NCBI GenBank assembly: GCA_030650095.1
Contig: JAUSEE010000031.1
Location: 1-58,549, forward strand
Source of the DNA: Candidatus Buchananbacteria bacterium
Lineage (GTDB): Bacteria; Patescibacteriota; Patescibacteriia; 2-01-FULL-39-33
Length of the DNA stretch: 58,549 nucleotides
Direction: 5' to 3'
Shown: in pieces, positions 1 through 7,877 of the stretch
How positions within the stretch are numbered: the stretch's first letter is position 1
Layout of the letters: each line of letters begins with the position of its first letter
Notes under the pieces: generated by a model
What the model was told of the DNA's origin: nothing
Databases searched by the model: none
Seen by the model: the letters and a program-made list of their open reading frames with translations, nothing else
Program-made: the position numbers and the translations under genes

Positions 1-5
1 TCACA

Positions 6-51
6 CTGCCCTTCATCCCCTGGCTTAAAAGCCAGGGGTATCTGGGCAGCA
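6..51. other. Strong two-part hairpin at window edge
   Basis: An inner perfect stem (CCCCTGGCTT / AAGCCAGGGG region, loop AAA) is nested within an outer stem CTGCCC / GGGCAG. No T-run follows on either side, so it does not look like a simple terminator. It may be the end of a structured RNA or a repeat extending beyond the window. Seen directly; role unknown. Confidence 0.5.
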
Positions 52-101
52 ACATTATAAAAATTGATTATCCGCTGTTTATGACCTATTGTAAAACAAT
101 A

Positions 102-130
102 TTGACAAAATTATTAATATATGTTATGGT
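102..130 (+). promoter_or_regulatory. Sigma-70-type promoter for the 214..699 gene
   Basis: TTGACA (102-107) and TATGGT (125-130) are separated by 17 nt, on the same strand and about 85 nt upstream of the start codon of the following gene. Confidence 0.6.
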
Positions 131-213
131 TACTTTTATTAGCAAGCTAAGTATGGCTAGCTAAGAAACTTGAAAAAGCATCAAAGCTTAAGATAAAAAA
201 GGAGAAATGAATC

Positions 214-699
214 ATGGGGTTTCTATGGTGTAGCTTGATTGTGGTTGTTTTTGTCGCTTTTGCGGTATTGACATTTATCGCGCATTTATGGAATGTGTAT
301 GATTGTCCATCAATGGTTAGGAAACTGACAAATTTGTCGTTAAAAATGGATGGCAACGACGAATATGAACGGTTGTACGCGGCTAAAGAATGGATTAGTG
401 AAATGCGCAAATCTCGTATTCTGCGCGGCAGAGAACAAAAAGTCGCCGAAGCTGAAAGACTCGTCGAGCAACTTGACGCAAAAATAAAGTCAGAAGAGAA
501 AGCTCGAGAGTTCGACAGTTCCTACTTAATCGTAAGCAGTGATAAAGTTGGTGACTCAGGTGAGTTCTTTGTCTTGAATCTTAAAAACGATTACGGTCAT
601 CAGGTTAAAGCATTTTCGTCGAGCGATCTACTTGTGGGATCAAGAGTTACTCTCAAACCGTCTATGTTATATCAAGCCGTGCCACTTTCGGCCGAATAG
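214..699 (+). CDS. Membrane-anchored coiled-coil protein, function unknown
   Basis: 161-residue protein not recognised from any family. Residues about 3-27 form one hydrophobic membrane segment, followed by a charged, probably coiled-coil stretch (about 40-105, rich in E, K, R and A) and a C-terminal globular part of about 55 residues. The start is well supported: AAGGAG lies 9 nt upstream of the ATG and a good promoter lies further upstream. The gene is transcribed alone, followed by a strong terminator, and converges with the glycosyltransferase-like gene. Likely membrane-bound with a cytoplasmic C-terminus (inference). The overlapping minus-strand ORF 147..410 is a shadow. Confidence 0.75.
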   Translation: MGFLWCSLIVVVFVAFAVLTFIAHLWNVYDCPSMVRKLTNLSLKMDGNDEYERLYAAKEWISEMRKSRILRGREQKVAEAERLVEQLDAKIKSEEKAREFDSSYLIVSSDKVGDSGEFFVLNLKNDYGHQVKAFSSSDLLVGSRVTLKPSMLYQAVPLSAE

Positions 700-732
700 C
701 ACGAAAAGTAGCTCATGTAGCACATTACTCGT

Positions 733-766
733 CCGCCCAGGATTTCTCTGGGCGGCGTTTTATTTT
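733..766 (+). terminator. Rho-independent terminator of the 214..699 gene
   Basis: Perfect 8-bp stem CCGCCCAG / CTGGGCGG with a 7-nt loop, followed by a T-rich tail on the plus strand. Confidence 0.85.
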
Positions 767-841
767 GTAGTAAAAATAGATTAACTTGGATTATGGATAT
801 TTTAATGATCACATTAAAATTCCAGGATGACTGCAATAATT

Positions 842-880
842 AATCCCTTGGATTACATAGATGTGATTCAAGGGATTTTT
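842..880. terminator. Bidirectional terminator-like hairpin between convergent genes
   Basis: Long near-palindrome AATCCCTTG ... CAAGGGATT with T-run on the plus side and A-run context on the other, located between the plus-strand gene ending at 699 and the minus-strand gene ending at 912. It probably terminates both transcripts. Confidence 0.65.
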
Positions 881-911
881 TTATTGAAAAAATATTTTAT
901 AACCAATATCT

Positions 912-2261
912 TTAATATTGCAAAACAGTCTCAACCTTCTTAGCCTTCTGGTATTGATGGAAAATTATGTCCTCTATATTGTAAGTGCCGAATTTAGGAG
1001 CTTCCAAAAAGCCTTGCATAGCCGCTTCGGCCAGCCAGCCGGATTTGAGCCAATCAACCAGCCATTCGTTGACATACTTAGGCTCCTCGGCTTTAATGCC
1101 GGCGCCGATTGTCCTAAGCCACCTTTGATTGAAATCTTCCTGCGAGCCTATGGGCGGAGCCGTAATAATCGGTATGCCCAAAGCGCAATAAAAAGACAGC
1201 TCGCTTGGCTTGGTCCATAAGATATCGGTTTTCCTTAAAACTTTATTGAACTTATTGAAAAAGCGATATTTGTTGCGATCAAATAAGATATTAACGCTTT
1301 TGCCCAAATGGGAAGAAATGCCTACTTTTTTGGCCTGGTCCTTAAAATACTGATTGACCGCCAAGTGGGTGCCGGCCATGAGGTTAAGGGTTATTTCTCC
1401 GCTGGCAATTTGTTTTTTTAAGCTATCCATAATAATCCCGCCCAATTCCCTTTGAGCTCCGGCCCCGCCTACGGCAAAAGTGATAGTTAGAGGTCGAACC
1501 GAATTTTTGAGTAATTTACGGCCCAGATGATGGCGCAGGGTTTTTTCATATTGTGAAATATAAAATTTATCCGGATCAAGATTAATCAATCTTTGGCCCA
1601 AATCCTCTTTGATTATTTCTAAATTTCTACCCACATTCTCCGGTGGCAAAGGAAAGCCGGTTAAAAATATCTTTTCCGGCCTAACGCCATACAAAATGAG
1701 CCTATCCACTACTCTCCTGTTAGGCGCAAAATACATTATTTTACTATTCTTAGGATCAAGTGGCACCCAAGTCCGGCTGACATCGGTATCGGTGGCAATG
1801 CAATAGATCTCTCCGGGATAACCGAAATACTCGGCCATAAAAGCCGTGATAAAAAAAGTGGTGATAAGCGGCAGTGGATTCTTTGACAGCCTCTCAATCA
1901 AATCCTGCCCCCAGCAAGATTCTTTAAACAAGCGATAAATCTGCTTAAGCTGTAAATTCGGCCGTGACAAATCGCGCCGAGGATAAAACTGGGGTATGGA
2001 TTGAAACCTGTCATAGATATTAAACAACTTGTTTCCCAAAAATGGCACTTTTTTAAAACGGGAAACAAACTCGTAAAAGCCTTTGCTGTTGACCCAAATA
2101 TCTTTATCTTTTTTGGGTATGCCTTTATAATTATTAGCCGTGATAATTCCTTCATAGGCTAAATAATTCAAAGGATGAGCGGCTCTTTGATGGCCATAGC
2201 CCATATCAACAGTAATCACCCAAGCTTTGCGCATCTTTTCTTTAGAGTTTTTACCAGGCAT
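912..2261 (-). CDS. GT-B fold glycosyltransferase-like protein (MGDG synthase/MurG-like)
   Basis: 449-residue protein with the hallmarks of the GT-B superfamily related to monogalactosyldiacylglycerol synthases and MurG. An N-terminal MGYGHQRAA motif (about residue 20) matches the G-G/Y-G-H-x-x-A acceptor-site signature. A central FAVGGAGAQ strand-turn opens the C-terminal Rossmann half. A C-terminal TKPSELSFY...GSQEDFNQ region resembles the nucleotide-sugar binding segment (TKPG...GQE.N). Such enzymes transfer a sugar from a nucleotide donor to a lipid acceptor at the inner membrane face; substrate here is unknown. It lacks a signal peptide. ATG start with no clear Shine-Dalgarno. Family assignment is from motifs only; exact substrate not inferable. 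Confidence 0.65.
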   Translation of the reverse strand: MPGKNSKEKMRKAWVITVDMGYGHQRAAHPLNYLAYEGIITANNYKGIPKKDKDIWVNSKGFYEFVSRFKKVPFLGNKLFNIYDRFQSIPQFYPRRDLSRPNLQLKQIYRLFKESCWGQDLIERLSKNPLPLITTFFITAFMAEYFGYPGEIYCIATDTDVSRTWVPLDPKNSKIMYFAPNRRVVDRLILYGVRPEKIFLTGFPLPPENVGRNLEIIKEDLGQRLINLDPDKFYISQYEKTLRHHLGRKLLKNSVRPLTITFAVGGAGAQRELGGIIMDSLKKQIASGEITLNLMAGTHLAVNQYFKDQAKKVGISSHLGKSVNILFDRNKYRFFNKFNKVLRKTDILWTKPSELSFYCALGIPIITAPPIGSQEDFNQRWLRTIGAGIKAEEPKYVNEWLVDWLKSGWLAEAAMQGFLEAPKFGTYNIEDIIFHQYQKAKKVETVLQY

Positions 2262-2307
2262 GTATTATAAATTGGAAATTATTAAATCGCTTAACTATAT
2301 TATAACA

Positions 2308-2341
2308 CAAAAACTCTCCCAAAAAAATTGGGAGAGTTTTG
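2308..2341 (-). terminator. Terminator of the HU gene
   Basis: Stem AAAACTCTCCCA / TGGGAGAGTTTT with a short A-rich loop and a T-rich tail on the minus strand, 18 nt past the HU stop codon. Confidence 0.85.
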
Positions 2342-2358
2342 AGATAGTTAGCAACTAA

Positions 2359-2640
2359 TTATAACAATGCGTCTTTAGCTGCCTTGGCTACCCTGAATTT
2401 AACTACTGTTTTGGCTGGAATTTTAATTTCCGCGCCAGTGGCTGGGTTGCGTCCCATTCTTGCTTTTCGGTTAACTTTTACCAATTTTCCGATACCGGAA
2501 ATGGTAAACTCGCCACTATTTTTAACCTCTGAATAAGCCATTTCAGTAAGGGCGTCTATTAATGATGTGACATCTTTCTTACTGATATTGGTCTTTTCTG
2601 CCAAAGCAGCCAATATTTGAGATTTGGTCATCTTAGCCAT
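2359..2640 (-). CDS. hup: HU/IHF-family DNA-binding protein
   Basis: 93-residue histone-like protein. It has the usual length and layout: an alpha-helical dimerisation part (residues 1-45, starting MAKMTKSQILAAL) and the beta-arm with the family signature GRNPATGAEIKIPA at about residues 62-75, whose proline at the arm tip intercalates in bent DNA. HU compacts the chromosome and assists recombination and replication. It is monocistronic, with a strong promoter (TTGTTT-N17-TATAAT) upstream and a terminator just downstream. ATG start; no Shine-Dalgarno seen. Assignment is secure; HU versus IHF cannot be decided but HU is the default in CPR. Confidence 0.95.
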   Translation of the reverse strand: MAKMTKSQILAALAEKTNISKKDVTSLIDALTEMAYSEVKNSGEFTISGIGKLVKVNRKARMGRNPATGAEIKIPAKTVVKFRVAKAAKDALL

Positions 2641-2693
2641 AGTGCTCTATTAGTTAATTAATAAATTATGGAATTAGTTTTCCACATACCTAG

Positions 2694-2722
2694 ATTATAT
2701 ACCAATATAACAGGAAAAACAA
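2694..2722 (-). promoter_or_regulatory. Promoter of the HU gene
   Basis: On the minus strand TTGTTT (2717-2722) and a perfect TATAAT (2694-2699) are spaced by 17 nt, about 55 nt upstream of the HU start. Confidence 0.7.
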
Positions 2723-2766
2723 GGGAAAAGGCCAATACTGTAATTTGGCAAGAATTGGCGGTAATT

Positions 2767-2795
2767 AAAAAACCACCTGATATTCAAGTGGTTAA
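2767..2795 (-). terminator. Terminator overlapping the PP2C stop codon
   Basis: Minus-strand hairpin AACCAC / GTGGTT with internal pairing in the loop, followed by TTTTTT; the upstream arm overlaps the stop codon of the phosphatase gene. Confidence 0.75.
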
Positions 2796-3541
2796 GTTTT
2801 GATAAGCTTAATTACCATGGCAGTCAAGTTGTCTCGGCTGCCTCTTTGTGAAGCTGTTTTGGTGATTTCTTGGGAAATATCTTGAGTATTATCCCCATTT
2901 TTAACTATTGTAGCCACATCTTCGTTGGTCATTGTTTCAAAAATACCGTCGGAAGCTACTATTAAAGCCAAATCACTAGGCTTCAAAATGTATGTGGCCG
3001 TATAAGGAGTTGAGATTAAACCTAAAGAATAATACTCAAAATCGCCAATGGAACGGCTGATGGCAATTGATACGAGGTCATTTGAAAAAATACGATTGTT
3101 CATTACGACACCATCAAAATGACTTATTCTTTCTTCTTCTATCTTATTATCCGGGTGATGATCGACTGTTAATTGATCAACTTCTGATCCAATAGCCAGT
3201 ATCCTGACATCGCCGGCATTAGCCAAATAAACATCTCCTTGAGAAATGATTAAATTGGCAGCGCAAGAACCTCCGGGTAAGTCTAAAGTTTTCGTTTCAC
3301 TGGAAATTTTTTCATAAGCTAAAATGAAAGACTCGGCAAAATCAAGTCCTTCGTCCAAAAAGGACAAGAAACGCAAGTGTAATTCTTTTTCCACCAATTT
3401 TACAACCTCATCTCCGCCATGGCCGTCATAAACGCCGGCAAATAATTCGCCCTGATTTCTAAAATTAGCATCAAAATAAAAACGATCCTCCATGTACCGG
3501 CGCCGGCCACAATCGGCCGAGACTCCTATTTCAAACTTCAA
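2792..3541 (-). CDS. PP2C-family serine/threonine protein phosphatase
   Basis: 249-residue PPM/PP2C phosphatase (PrpC/Stp-like), dephosphorylating Ser/Thr-phosphoproteins in the cytoplasm with two metal ions. All core motifs are present: RRRYMED near the N-terminus, VYDGHGG, NAGDVR, SRSIGD, VASDGIFE and GSRDN close to the C-terminus, so it should be catalytically active. The ORF track starts at a GTG (3550), but that GTG is part of a perfect anti-SD match (AAAGGAGGTGAT). The in-frame TTG at 3541 lies 7 nt beyond AGGAGG and is the better start (MKFEIGVSADCG). No Ser/Thr kinase is visible nearby. It has its own promoter and terminator. Confidence 0.9.
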   Translation of the reverse strand: MKFEIGVSADCGRRRYMEDRFYFDANFRNQGELFAGVYDGHGGDEVVKLVEKELHLRFLSFLDEGLDFAESFILAYEKISSETKTLDLPGGSCAANLIISQGDVYLANAGDVRILAIGSEVDQLTVDHHPDNKIEEERISHFDGVVMNNRIFSNDLVSIAISRSIGDFEYYSLGLISTPYTATYILKPSDLALIVASDGIFETMTNEDVATIVKNGDNTQDISQEITKTASQRGSRDNLTAMVIKLIKT

Positions 3542-3556
3542 AGTAATCACCTCCTT
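3542..3556 (-). promoter_or_regulatory. Full-length Shine-Dalgarno that fixes a TTG start
   Basis: The minus strand reads AAAGGAGGTGATTACTTTG. The first twelve bases are complementary to the 3' end of 16S rRNA and the following TTG is in frame with the phosphatase. It is unusually complete for this window, where most genes lack any Shine-Dalgarno. Confidence 0.8.
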
Positions 3557-3589
3557 TGTTGTTTTAAGGTTCTATATTCGATTTAGGAC

Positions 3590-3618
3590 AGATTAACACG
3601 GCAAAAACTTTCTGTCAA
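3590..3618 (-). promoter_or_regulatory. Promoter of the PP2C gene
   Basis: TTGACA (3613-3618) and TAATCT (3590-3595) on the minus strand, spaced by 17 nt, about 50 nt upstream of the TTG start. Confidence 0.65.
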
Positions 3619-3663
3619 TTATAAAAAGCGGTTTTAAACCGTTTTTTATAATGGAATTAATTA

Positions 3664-4023
3664 TTACAAACAAGATTTAGCTTTGGCAAAGTCAATTAAG
3701 CTGGGGGAAGCACCAGCTTTAATGGCAGCTACCCTATCAGCTCCCAATTTGGCTGTAAAACAATCTTCCATGGCCGGAGTAATTTCACTGGGCAGTTTAG
3801 ACGGATCAATGCCTATTTTTTCCAAAGTGGATTCTTGGCTGGGAGTTAAAAGCGGATTTTTATCTCCTGAGACCTGGTTGGTTGAGGTGGCTTGATTAGC
3901 GCTATCAGATGATGGAGATATTAAAAATGACTTTAGAGTAAAATAAACATAAAGGCCGCCCCCGACGAGCAGTAGCATAACAATAACCAAAACGATAATT
4001 AAAAAAATCACTAATTTTTTCAT
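3664..4023 (-). CDS. Small membrane-anchored protein, function unknown
   Basis: 119 residues. A single long hydrophobic segment (residues about 4-30, IFLIIVLVIVMLLLVGGG) is preceded by two lysines and followed by a Ser/Thr/Asn-rich linker. The C-terminal domain carries two cysteines (MEDCFTAKLG and AKSCL at the very end), spaced so they could form a disulfide outside the cell. Proteins of this layout are common in CPR and uncharacterised. It is the next minus-strand gene after bcp (about 50 nt) and probably the last member of the lysS-cupin-bcp transcript. Confidence 0.75.
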   Translation of the reverse strand: MKKLVIFLIIVLVIVMLLLVGGGLYVYFTLKSFLISPSSDSANQATSTNQVSGDKNPLLTPSQESTLEKIGIDPSKLPSEITPAMEDCFTAKLGADRVAAIKAGASPSLIDFAKAKSCL

Positions 4024-4072
4024 CTTATTATATTAATGAATAATTAAACAAAAAATTATCACTGTTTTCTGC

Positions 4073-4540
4073 TTACTTCAGATTTTTAATATCACTCAAA
4101 ACTTCCCGGGCATGATCAGCCGGCTTAACCTTTTCATAAATCTTAGCTATCCGGCCTTGGGGATCAATCAAAAATGACATTCTTTTAATCCCTAAATAAC
4201 TTTTACCCATAAACTTTTTCTCTCCCCAAACGCCATAAGCTTTAATCACTTTTTTATCAACATCTGCTAAAATCGGAAAGGACAATTTAAACTTACTGTA
4301 AAAATTATGGTGGCTCTCCACGGAATCAGCGCTCACGCCCAAAACAGCGGCTTGGCTTTTTTTAAAATCAGAAAAATTATCTCTCAACTGGCAAGCTTCT
4401 TTAGTGCAACCAGGAGTGTTGTCTTTGGGGTAAAAATAAAACAAAAGCCACTTGCCCTGATAATCAGACAAAGAGTGGATATGGCCGGCTTGATCCGGCA
4501 ATGTAAAATTAGGAGCTTTTTGTTTTAATTTTAGTGGCAT
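4073..4540 (-). CDS. bcp: Thioredoxin-dependent peroxiredoxin, Bcp/PrxQ type
   Basis: 155-residue peroxiredoxin that reduces hydrogen peroxide and organic hydroperoxides using thioredoxin-like donors. The family signature NTPGCTKEACQLRDNF is intact: Cys45 is the peroxidatic cysteine and Cys50 is the expected resolving cysteine of the atypical two-Cys Bcp subfamily. The thioredoxin-fold strand WLLFYFYPKD precedes it and the length is typical. It starts 9 nt after the cupin gene, so the two are co-transcribed with lysS upstream; the combination suggests an oxidative-stress function riding on a housekeeping transcript (inference). Confidence 0.95.
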   Translation of the reverse strand: MPLKLKQKAPNFTLPDQAGHIHSLSDYQGKWLLFYFYPKDNTPGCTKEACQLRDNFSDFKKSQAAVLGVSADSVESHHNFYSKFKLSFPILADVDKKVIKAYGVWGEKKFMGKSYLGIKRMSFLIDPQGRIAKIYEKVKPADHAREVLSDIKNLK

Positions 4541-4549
4541 GAAACATTA

Positions 4550-4945
4550 TTATTCCGTTGTTTTACCGTCAAAATGCTCGTCGGAGGCTTCGGCTTCGGC
4601 TTTAGCTTTAAACACCACGCCATCCTGATGATTGGCCGGAGAATAAACAGTGTAAAGTTTCATTTCTTCGCTGGCCGAAGTATTTACTATATTATGATTA
4701 GCGCCAGCCGGCACAACTACGGCCGAGCCGTCTGATAATTCGTGCTCGACACCGTCTAAAATCGCCTTGCCCGTGCCTTTTTCCACTCTGATAAACTGAT
4801 CAAGAGTGTGGACTTCTGCGCCGATTTCTTCACCCGGAAGCAAGCTCATTAAAACCAATTGGCTGTGTTTGGCGGTATAGAGAACTTTCCGAAAGTTATC
4901 ATTAGCTATAGTCTCTGTTTCTAGATTAACAATGTATCCTTTCAT
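4550..4945 (-). CDS. Cupin-domain protein
   Basis: 131-residue single-domain cupin. The first cupin motif is recognisable as G-E-E-I-G-A-E-V-H-x-x-x-D-Q-F-I-R-V-E-x-G-x-G, with His and Glu available as metal ligands, and the second as PAGANHNIVN. Many CPR and other bacteria encode this short protein next to stress genes; its substrate is not known. The last 20 residues are acidic and probably disordered. It lies between lysS (50 nt) and bcp (9 nt) in the same direction and is most likely part of their operon. Confidence 0.85.
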   Translation of the reverse strand: MKGYIVNLETETIANDNFRKVLYTAKHSQLVLMSLLPGEEIGAEVHTLDQFIRVEKGTGKAILDGVEHELSDGSAVVVPAGANHNIVNTSASEEMKLYTVYSPANHQDGVVFKAKAEAEASDEHFDGKTTE

Positions 4946-4994
4946 AAATTTGTGATTAATTATTAAATATTTTTCATCTAATTAAAATTAGAAC

Positions 4995-6479
4995 TTATTC
5001 ATCGCTTTTCTCCGGCCTCATCAGAGGGAATAAAACCACATCCCGCAGATTGGACTGCTGGGTTAGGAGGGCGACAATCCTTTCTACGCCCATGCCCCAA
5101 CCGGAAATAGGCGGCATACCGTATTCCATGGCCTTGATATACTCGTCATCTTTGGACATAGCTTCTTCATCACCTCTTTCTTTGTCTTGGGCTTGTTTTT
5201 CCAGGCGTTCTTTTTGGTCCAGAGGATCAATCAATTCGCTGTAAGCATTTAATATTTCCCAGCCGTTGACAATCAGTTGGAATCTATCGGCAACGGTTGG
5301 ATCATCATTATTTTTTCTGGCCAAAGGAGATAAATCAATGGGGTGATGCAATAAGAATGTCGGATTGATGATTTTGGCTCTAGAAACTTCCTTATAGAGC
5401 GCATCAATCAGATTGCCTCGCCCTAATTTATCCATGTCTTCGATTTTTATTTTCTTTTTCTTGATTTCCTGACGCAAAGACTGGGCATCAGAAAACTTAT
5501 CAATATCAATGCCGCAATCGGTTGTGATTAAATCCTTAAAAGAAACCTTTTTCCAAGGTGGCTTGAAATCAACCGTTACGGACTTGCCCTCTCGATTGAT
5601 AATTTCTATTTTGGTAGTGCCCTTTAACTTTTTTATAATGGAAGAGAGCATCTCCTCGGTGAATTTCATATTATCCTGATAATCCCAATAAGCGCAGTAA
5701 TGTTCGACCATGGTGAAATCCTGCAAATGGCCCGGATCCATGCCTTCGTTTCTAAAAACTCTGGCCACTTCAAATATTTTTTCATAACCGCCGATAATCG
5801 CCTCTTTCAAATAAATTTCCGGGGCAATCCGCAAATAAACATCCAAATCTAAAGAATTATGGTGGGTGATAAACGGCTTAGCCAAGGCCCCAGAAGCGGA
5901 ATTGCAAAGCACCGGAGTTTCAATCTCATAAAATCCCTGATCCTTATAAAATTTTCTAAGTTCCCAAATAAAATCGCTCCTAAAATTAAACCGGTCGCGC
6001 GTGTCTTGACTAGTAATCAAATCCAAATATCTTTGGCGATACTTGGCTTCCTGATCCTTGAGACCGTGCCATTTTTCCGGCAGAGGCCTTAGAGCCTTGC
6101 TTAAAAATTGGTATTTTTCCACCAAGACAGATACTTCGCCTTTTTGTGTTTTAAAAACTTTGCCGGCCACGCCGATGAAATCGCCCAGATCAATCATTTT
6201 GGTGATATTTTTATAATCATCCTGATTTAAAACATCATTTTTAAACACCACCTGCAATTTGCCGGAAAAATCCTGGATATGAGCAAAGGCGATTTTTCCC
6301 ATATTGCGAAACAACATCACTCGGCCGGCTACTTTGACGGCCGTGTCCAATTTTAAATTTTTGATATCGGTGGCCTGATGAGTTTTGGCAAATTTATCAG
6401 CATAAGGATTAAGGCCTAAATCCTGGATTAGCTTTAATCTTTTTAACCTATCCTCCTGTTCGTTTATATTTTTGTTCAT
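4995..6479 (-). CDS. lysS: Lysyl-tRNA synthetase, class II
   Basis: 494-residue class IIb enzyme that charges tRNA-Lys with lysine and ATP. An N-terminal OB-fold anticodon-binding domain (about residues 48-140, VAGRVMLFRNMGKIAF) is followed by the catalytic domain with motif 2 (FRNEGMDPGHLQDFTMVEHY) and motif 3 (GWGMGVERIVALL, then NLRDVVLFPLMRP). All motifs are complete. ATG start without a Shine-Dalgarno, but a good promoter (TTGAAT-N17-TATTAT) lies only about 25 nt upstream. It heads a minus-strand unit with cupin, bcp and the small membrane protein. No T-box or other leader fits in the short upstream region. Confidence 0.97.
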   Translation of the reverse strand: MNKNINEQEDRLKRLKLIQDLGLNPYADKFAKTHQATDIKNLKLDTAVKVAGRVMLFRNMGKIAFAHIQDFSGKLQVVFKNDVLNQDDYKNITKMIDLGDFIGVAGKVFKTQKGEVSVLVEKYQFLSKALRPLPEKWHGLKDQEAKYRQRYLDLITSQDTRDRFNFRSDFIWELRKFYKDQGFYEIETPVLCNSASGALAKPFITHHNSLDLDVYLRIAPEIYLKEAIIGGYEKIFEVARVFRNEGMDPGHLQDFTMVEHYCAYWDYQDNMKFTEEMLSSIIKKLKGTTKIEIINREGKSVTVDFKPPWKKVSFKDLITTDCGIDIDKFSDAQSLRQEIKKKKIKIEDMDKLGRGNLIDALYKEVSRAKIINPTFLLHHPIDLSPLARKNNDDPTVADRFQLIVNGWEILNAYSELIDPLDQKERLEKQAQDKERGDEEAMSKDDEYIKAMEYGMPPISGWGMGVERIVALLTQQSNLRDVVLFPLMRPEKSDE

Positions 6480-6503
6480 AATTTTGTTGGCTTTATTGTT
6501 ATC

Positions 6504-6532
6504 ATAATATCATATAAGATTGCATAATTCAA
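6504..6532 (-). promoter_or_regulatory. Promoter of the lysS unit
   Basis: TTGAAT (6527-6532) and TATTAT (6504-6509) on the minus strand with a 17-nt spacer, giving a 5' leader of roughly 18-20 nt. Confidence 0.65.
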
Positions 6533-6581
6533 CGCTATTATCAGCTAAACCGGCCGCTGGTTTAATTATAACTTAACAATT

Positions 6582-6608
6582 AAAAAACACCTGGAAATGG
6601 TGTATTTT
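6582..6608 (-). terminator. Terminator of the TPR membrane protein gene
   Basis: Stem ACACC / GGTGT with a 7-nt loop, followed on the minus strand by TTTTTTAATT, 35-60 nt past the stop codon. The stem is short. Confidence 0.6.
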
Positions 6609-6642
6609 GACAATATTATTATAAATAAAAATTATTTAGAAA

Positions 6643-7689
6643 CTATTGATGCCTAATAACATCTTCATATATTTCTTTTAATTCTCTATTGTCAGGATCG
6701 AGTTGAGTAGCTTGTTTAAAATTTAAGATAGCCTTATCAACTTGATTAAGCACCCAATAATAATTTCCTAGCGCAACATAACACCAAGCATAATTCGGCT
6801 CGTATTCAACACAATATTTGGCATGACTTAATGATTTTTCATATTCTTTTTCAACTAGATAAACATATGAAAGTGAAGCATGGGCTGCGGCATATTTAGG
6901 AATTAAACTGATTGCTTTTAATTGGTATTCTTTTGTTTTTTCAATATTACCTTTTCGACTTTCTGAAATACCAAGCCAATAATACGCAATTGCCCTTTCC
7001 TCATCTGTTTCTGCATCTTCTAGCGCCTTTTTAGCGTTATCATTTTGTTGATTCCAATCTTGCTTTATCCAGCTAGCTCGAGTTTCATAGGCTCTTGCAT
7101 CAAAATTACTACTATTATTAATAAGCCCAACAACTACTACGGTCAAAATAATTAAAATAATTTCGACAACCTTTTCAATACCATTTTTATACTTATTAAT
7201 AAGAAATAAAAGAGGAATTACTAAAATAATCAGAACAATAACAGAAAAAAGCGCGTCATATCTTACAAAAGCATAATTAAAATCTGCCACATCCGACTCA
7301 TTAAATGTTTCTTGAAAAATTGGTCTTATCGGCATCGTTATAAGTATTGAAGAAAGGATAATAAATGAATCACTCAGAAGAGATAATTTAAAATTAGTTT
7401 TTTGATCTTTAGTTTTACTATTAAATCTGGCATAGACTAAACTAGACAAAAAAGAGAAACGATTTCTTAAAATGCTATAAATAAACACGAAAGAAAAAGT
7501 AACAGAAATTGATCTGACAAAAATTATTAGTAGCAGTTCCAAGTTGATATGTTTTTCAATAAAAATTAAACCTCTGGTGTATGACTCAAAAATTAACCCT
7601 ATAAATACCAACAAAAAAACTAATGTTGCTTCAATAATGAATCTACTAATATTTTCCTTATAAACTATACTTCTGTTTTTATTTTTCAT
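6643..7689 (-). CDS. Multi-pass membrane protein with C-terminal TPR domain
   Basis: 348 residues. The N-terminal half carries about five hydrophobic segments (roughly residues 15-36, 48-73, 106-125, 145-165, 170-192). The C-terminal half (about 225-345) contains consecutive tetratricopeptide repeats, with typical A-Y-Y-W-L-G, A-A-H-A-S-L-S-Y-V-Y and W-C-Y-V-A-L-G-N-Y-Y helices. TPRs mediate protein-protein contacts; the partner is unknown. An extended -10 element (TGATATAAT) sits 7 nt before the ATG, so the mRNA is probably leaderless. It is a single gene with its own terminator. Confidence 0.8.
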   Translation of the reverse strand: MKNKNRSIVYKENISRFIIEATLVFLLVFIGLIFESYTRGLIFIEKHINLELLLIIFVRSISVTFSFVFIYSILRNRFSFLSSLVYARFNSKTKDQKTNFKLSLLSDSFIILSSILITMPIRPIFQETFNESDVADFNYAFVRYDALFSVIVLIILVIPLLFLINKYKNGIEKVVEIILIILTVVVVGLINNSSNFDARAYETRASWIKQDWNQQNDNAKKALEDAETDEERAIAYYWLGISESRKGNIEKTKEYQLKAISLIPKYAAAHASLSYVYLVEKEYEKSLSHAKYCVEYEPNYAWCYVALGNYYWVLNQVDKAILNFKQATQLDPDNRELKEIYEDVIRHQ

Positions 7690-7693
7690 ATTT

Positions 7694-7702
7694 TTAATTA
7701 TA
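7694..7702 (-). promoter_or_regulatory. Extended -10 promoter giving a leaderless mRNA
   Basis: TGATATAAT on the minus strand with only 5-7 nt between the -10 hexamer and the ATG of the TPR gene. Transcription would begin at or next to the start codon. No good -35 is visible. Confidence 0.5.
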
Positions 7703-7732
7703 TCACAATTTAAACCATAATATTTAATAATT

Positions 7733-7757
7733 AAAAAACACCCCTTTCGGGGTGATT
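7733..7757 (-). terminator. Terminator of the tRNA-Thr / rpmG / tRNA-Trp unit
   Basis: Perfect hairpin CACCCC-GAAA-GGGGTG on the minus strand, followed by a T-rich tail (TTTTTTAA), just past the 3' end of tRNA-Trp. Confidence 0.85.
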
Positions 7758-7767
7758 TTTAATTGCA

Positions 7768-7838
7768 GGCGATGAGAGAATCGAACTCCCGCCATCGGTT
7801 TTGGAGACCGATGTTCTACCACTAAACTAATCGCCCAA
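7768..7838 (-). tRNA. trnW: tRNA-Trp (CCA anticodon)
   Basis: Minus-strand cloverleaf: acceptor GGGCGAT pairs with ATCGCCT (one G-U), anticodon arm ATCGGT-CTCCAAA-ACCGAT gives anticodon CCA, and the T-arm holds GTTCGATTC. The 3' CCA is not encoded. It is the last member of the tRNA-Thr-rpmG-tRNA-Trp transcript. Confidence 0.95.
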
Positions 7839-7877
7839 ACAAGCAAACGGCCAACAAATTGCCAGCCGTTTTACCAG

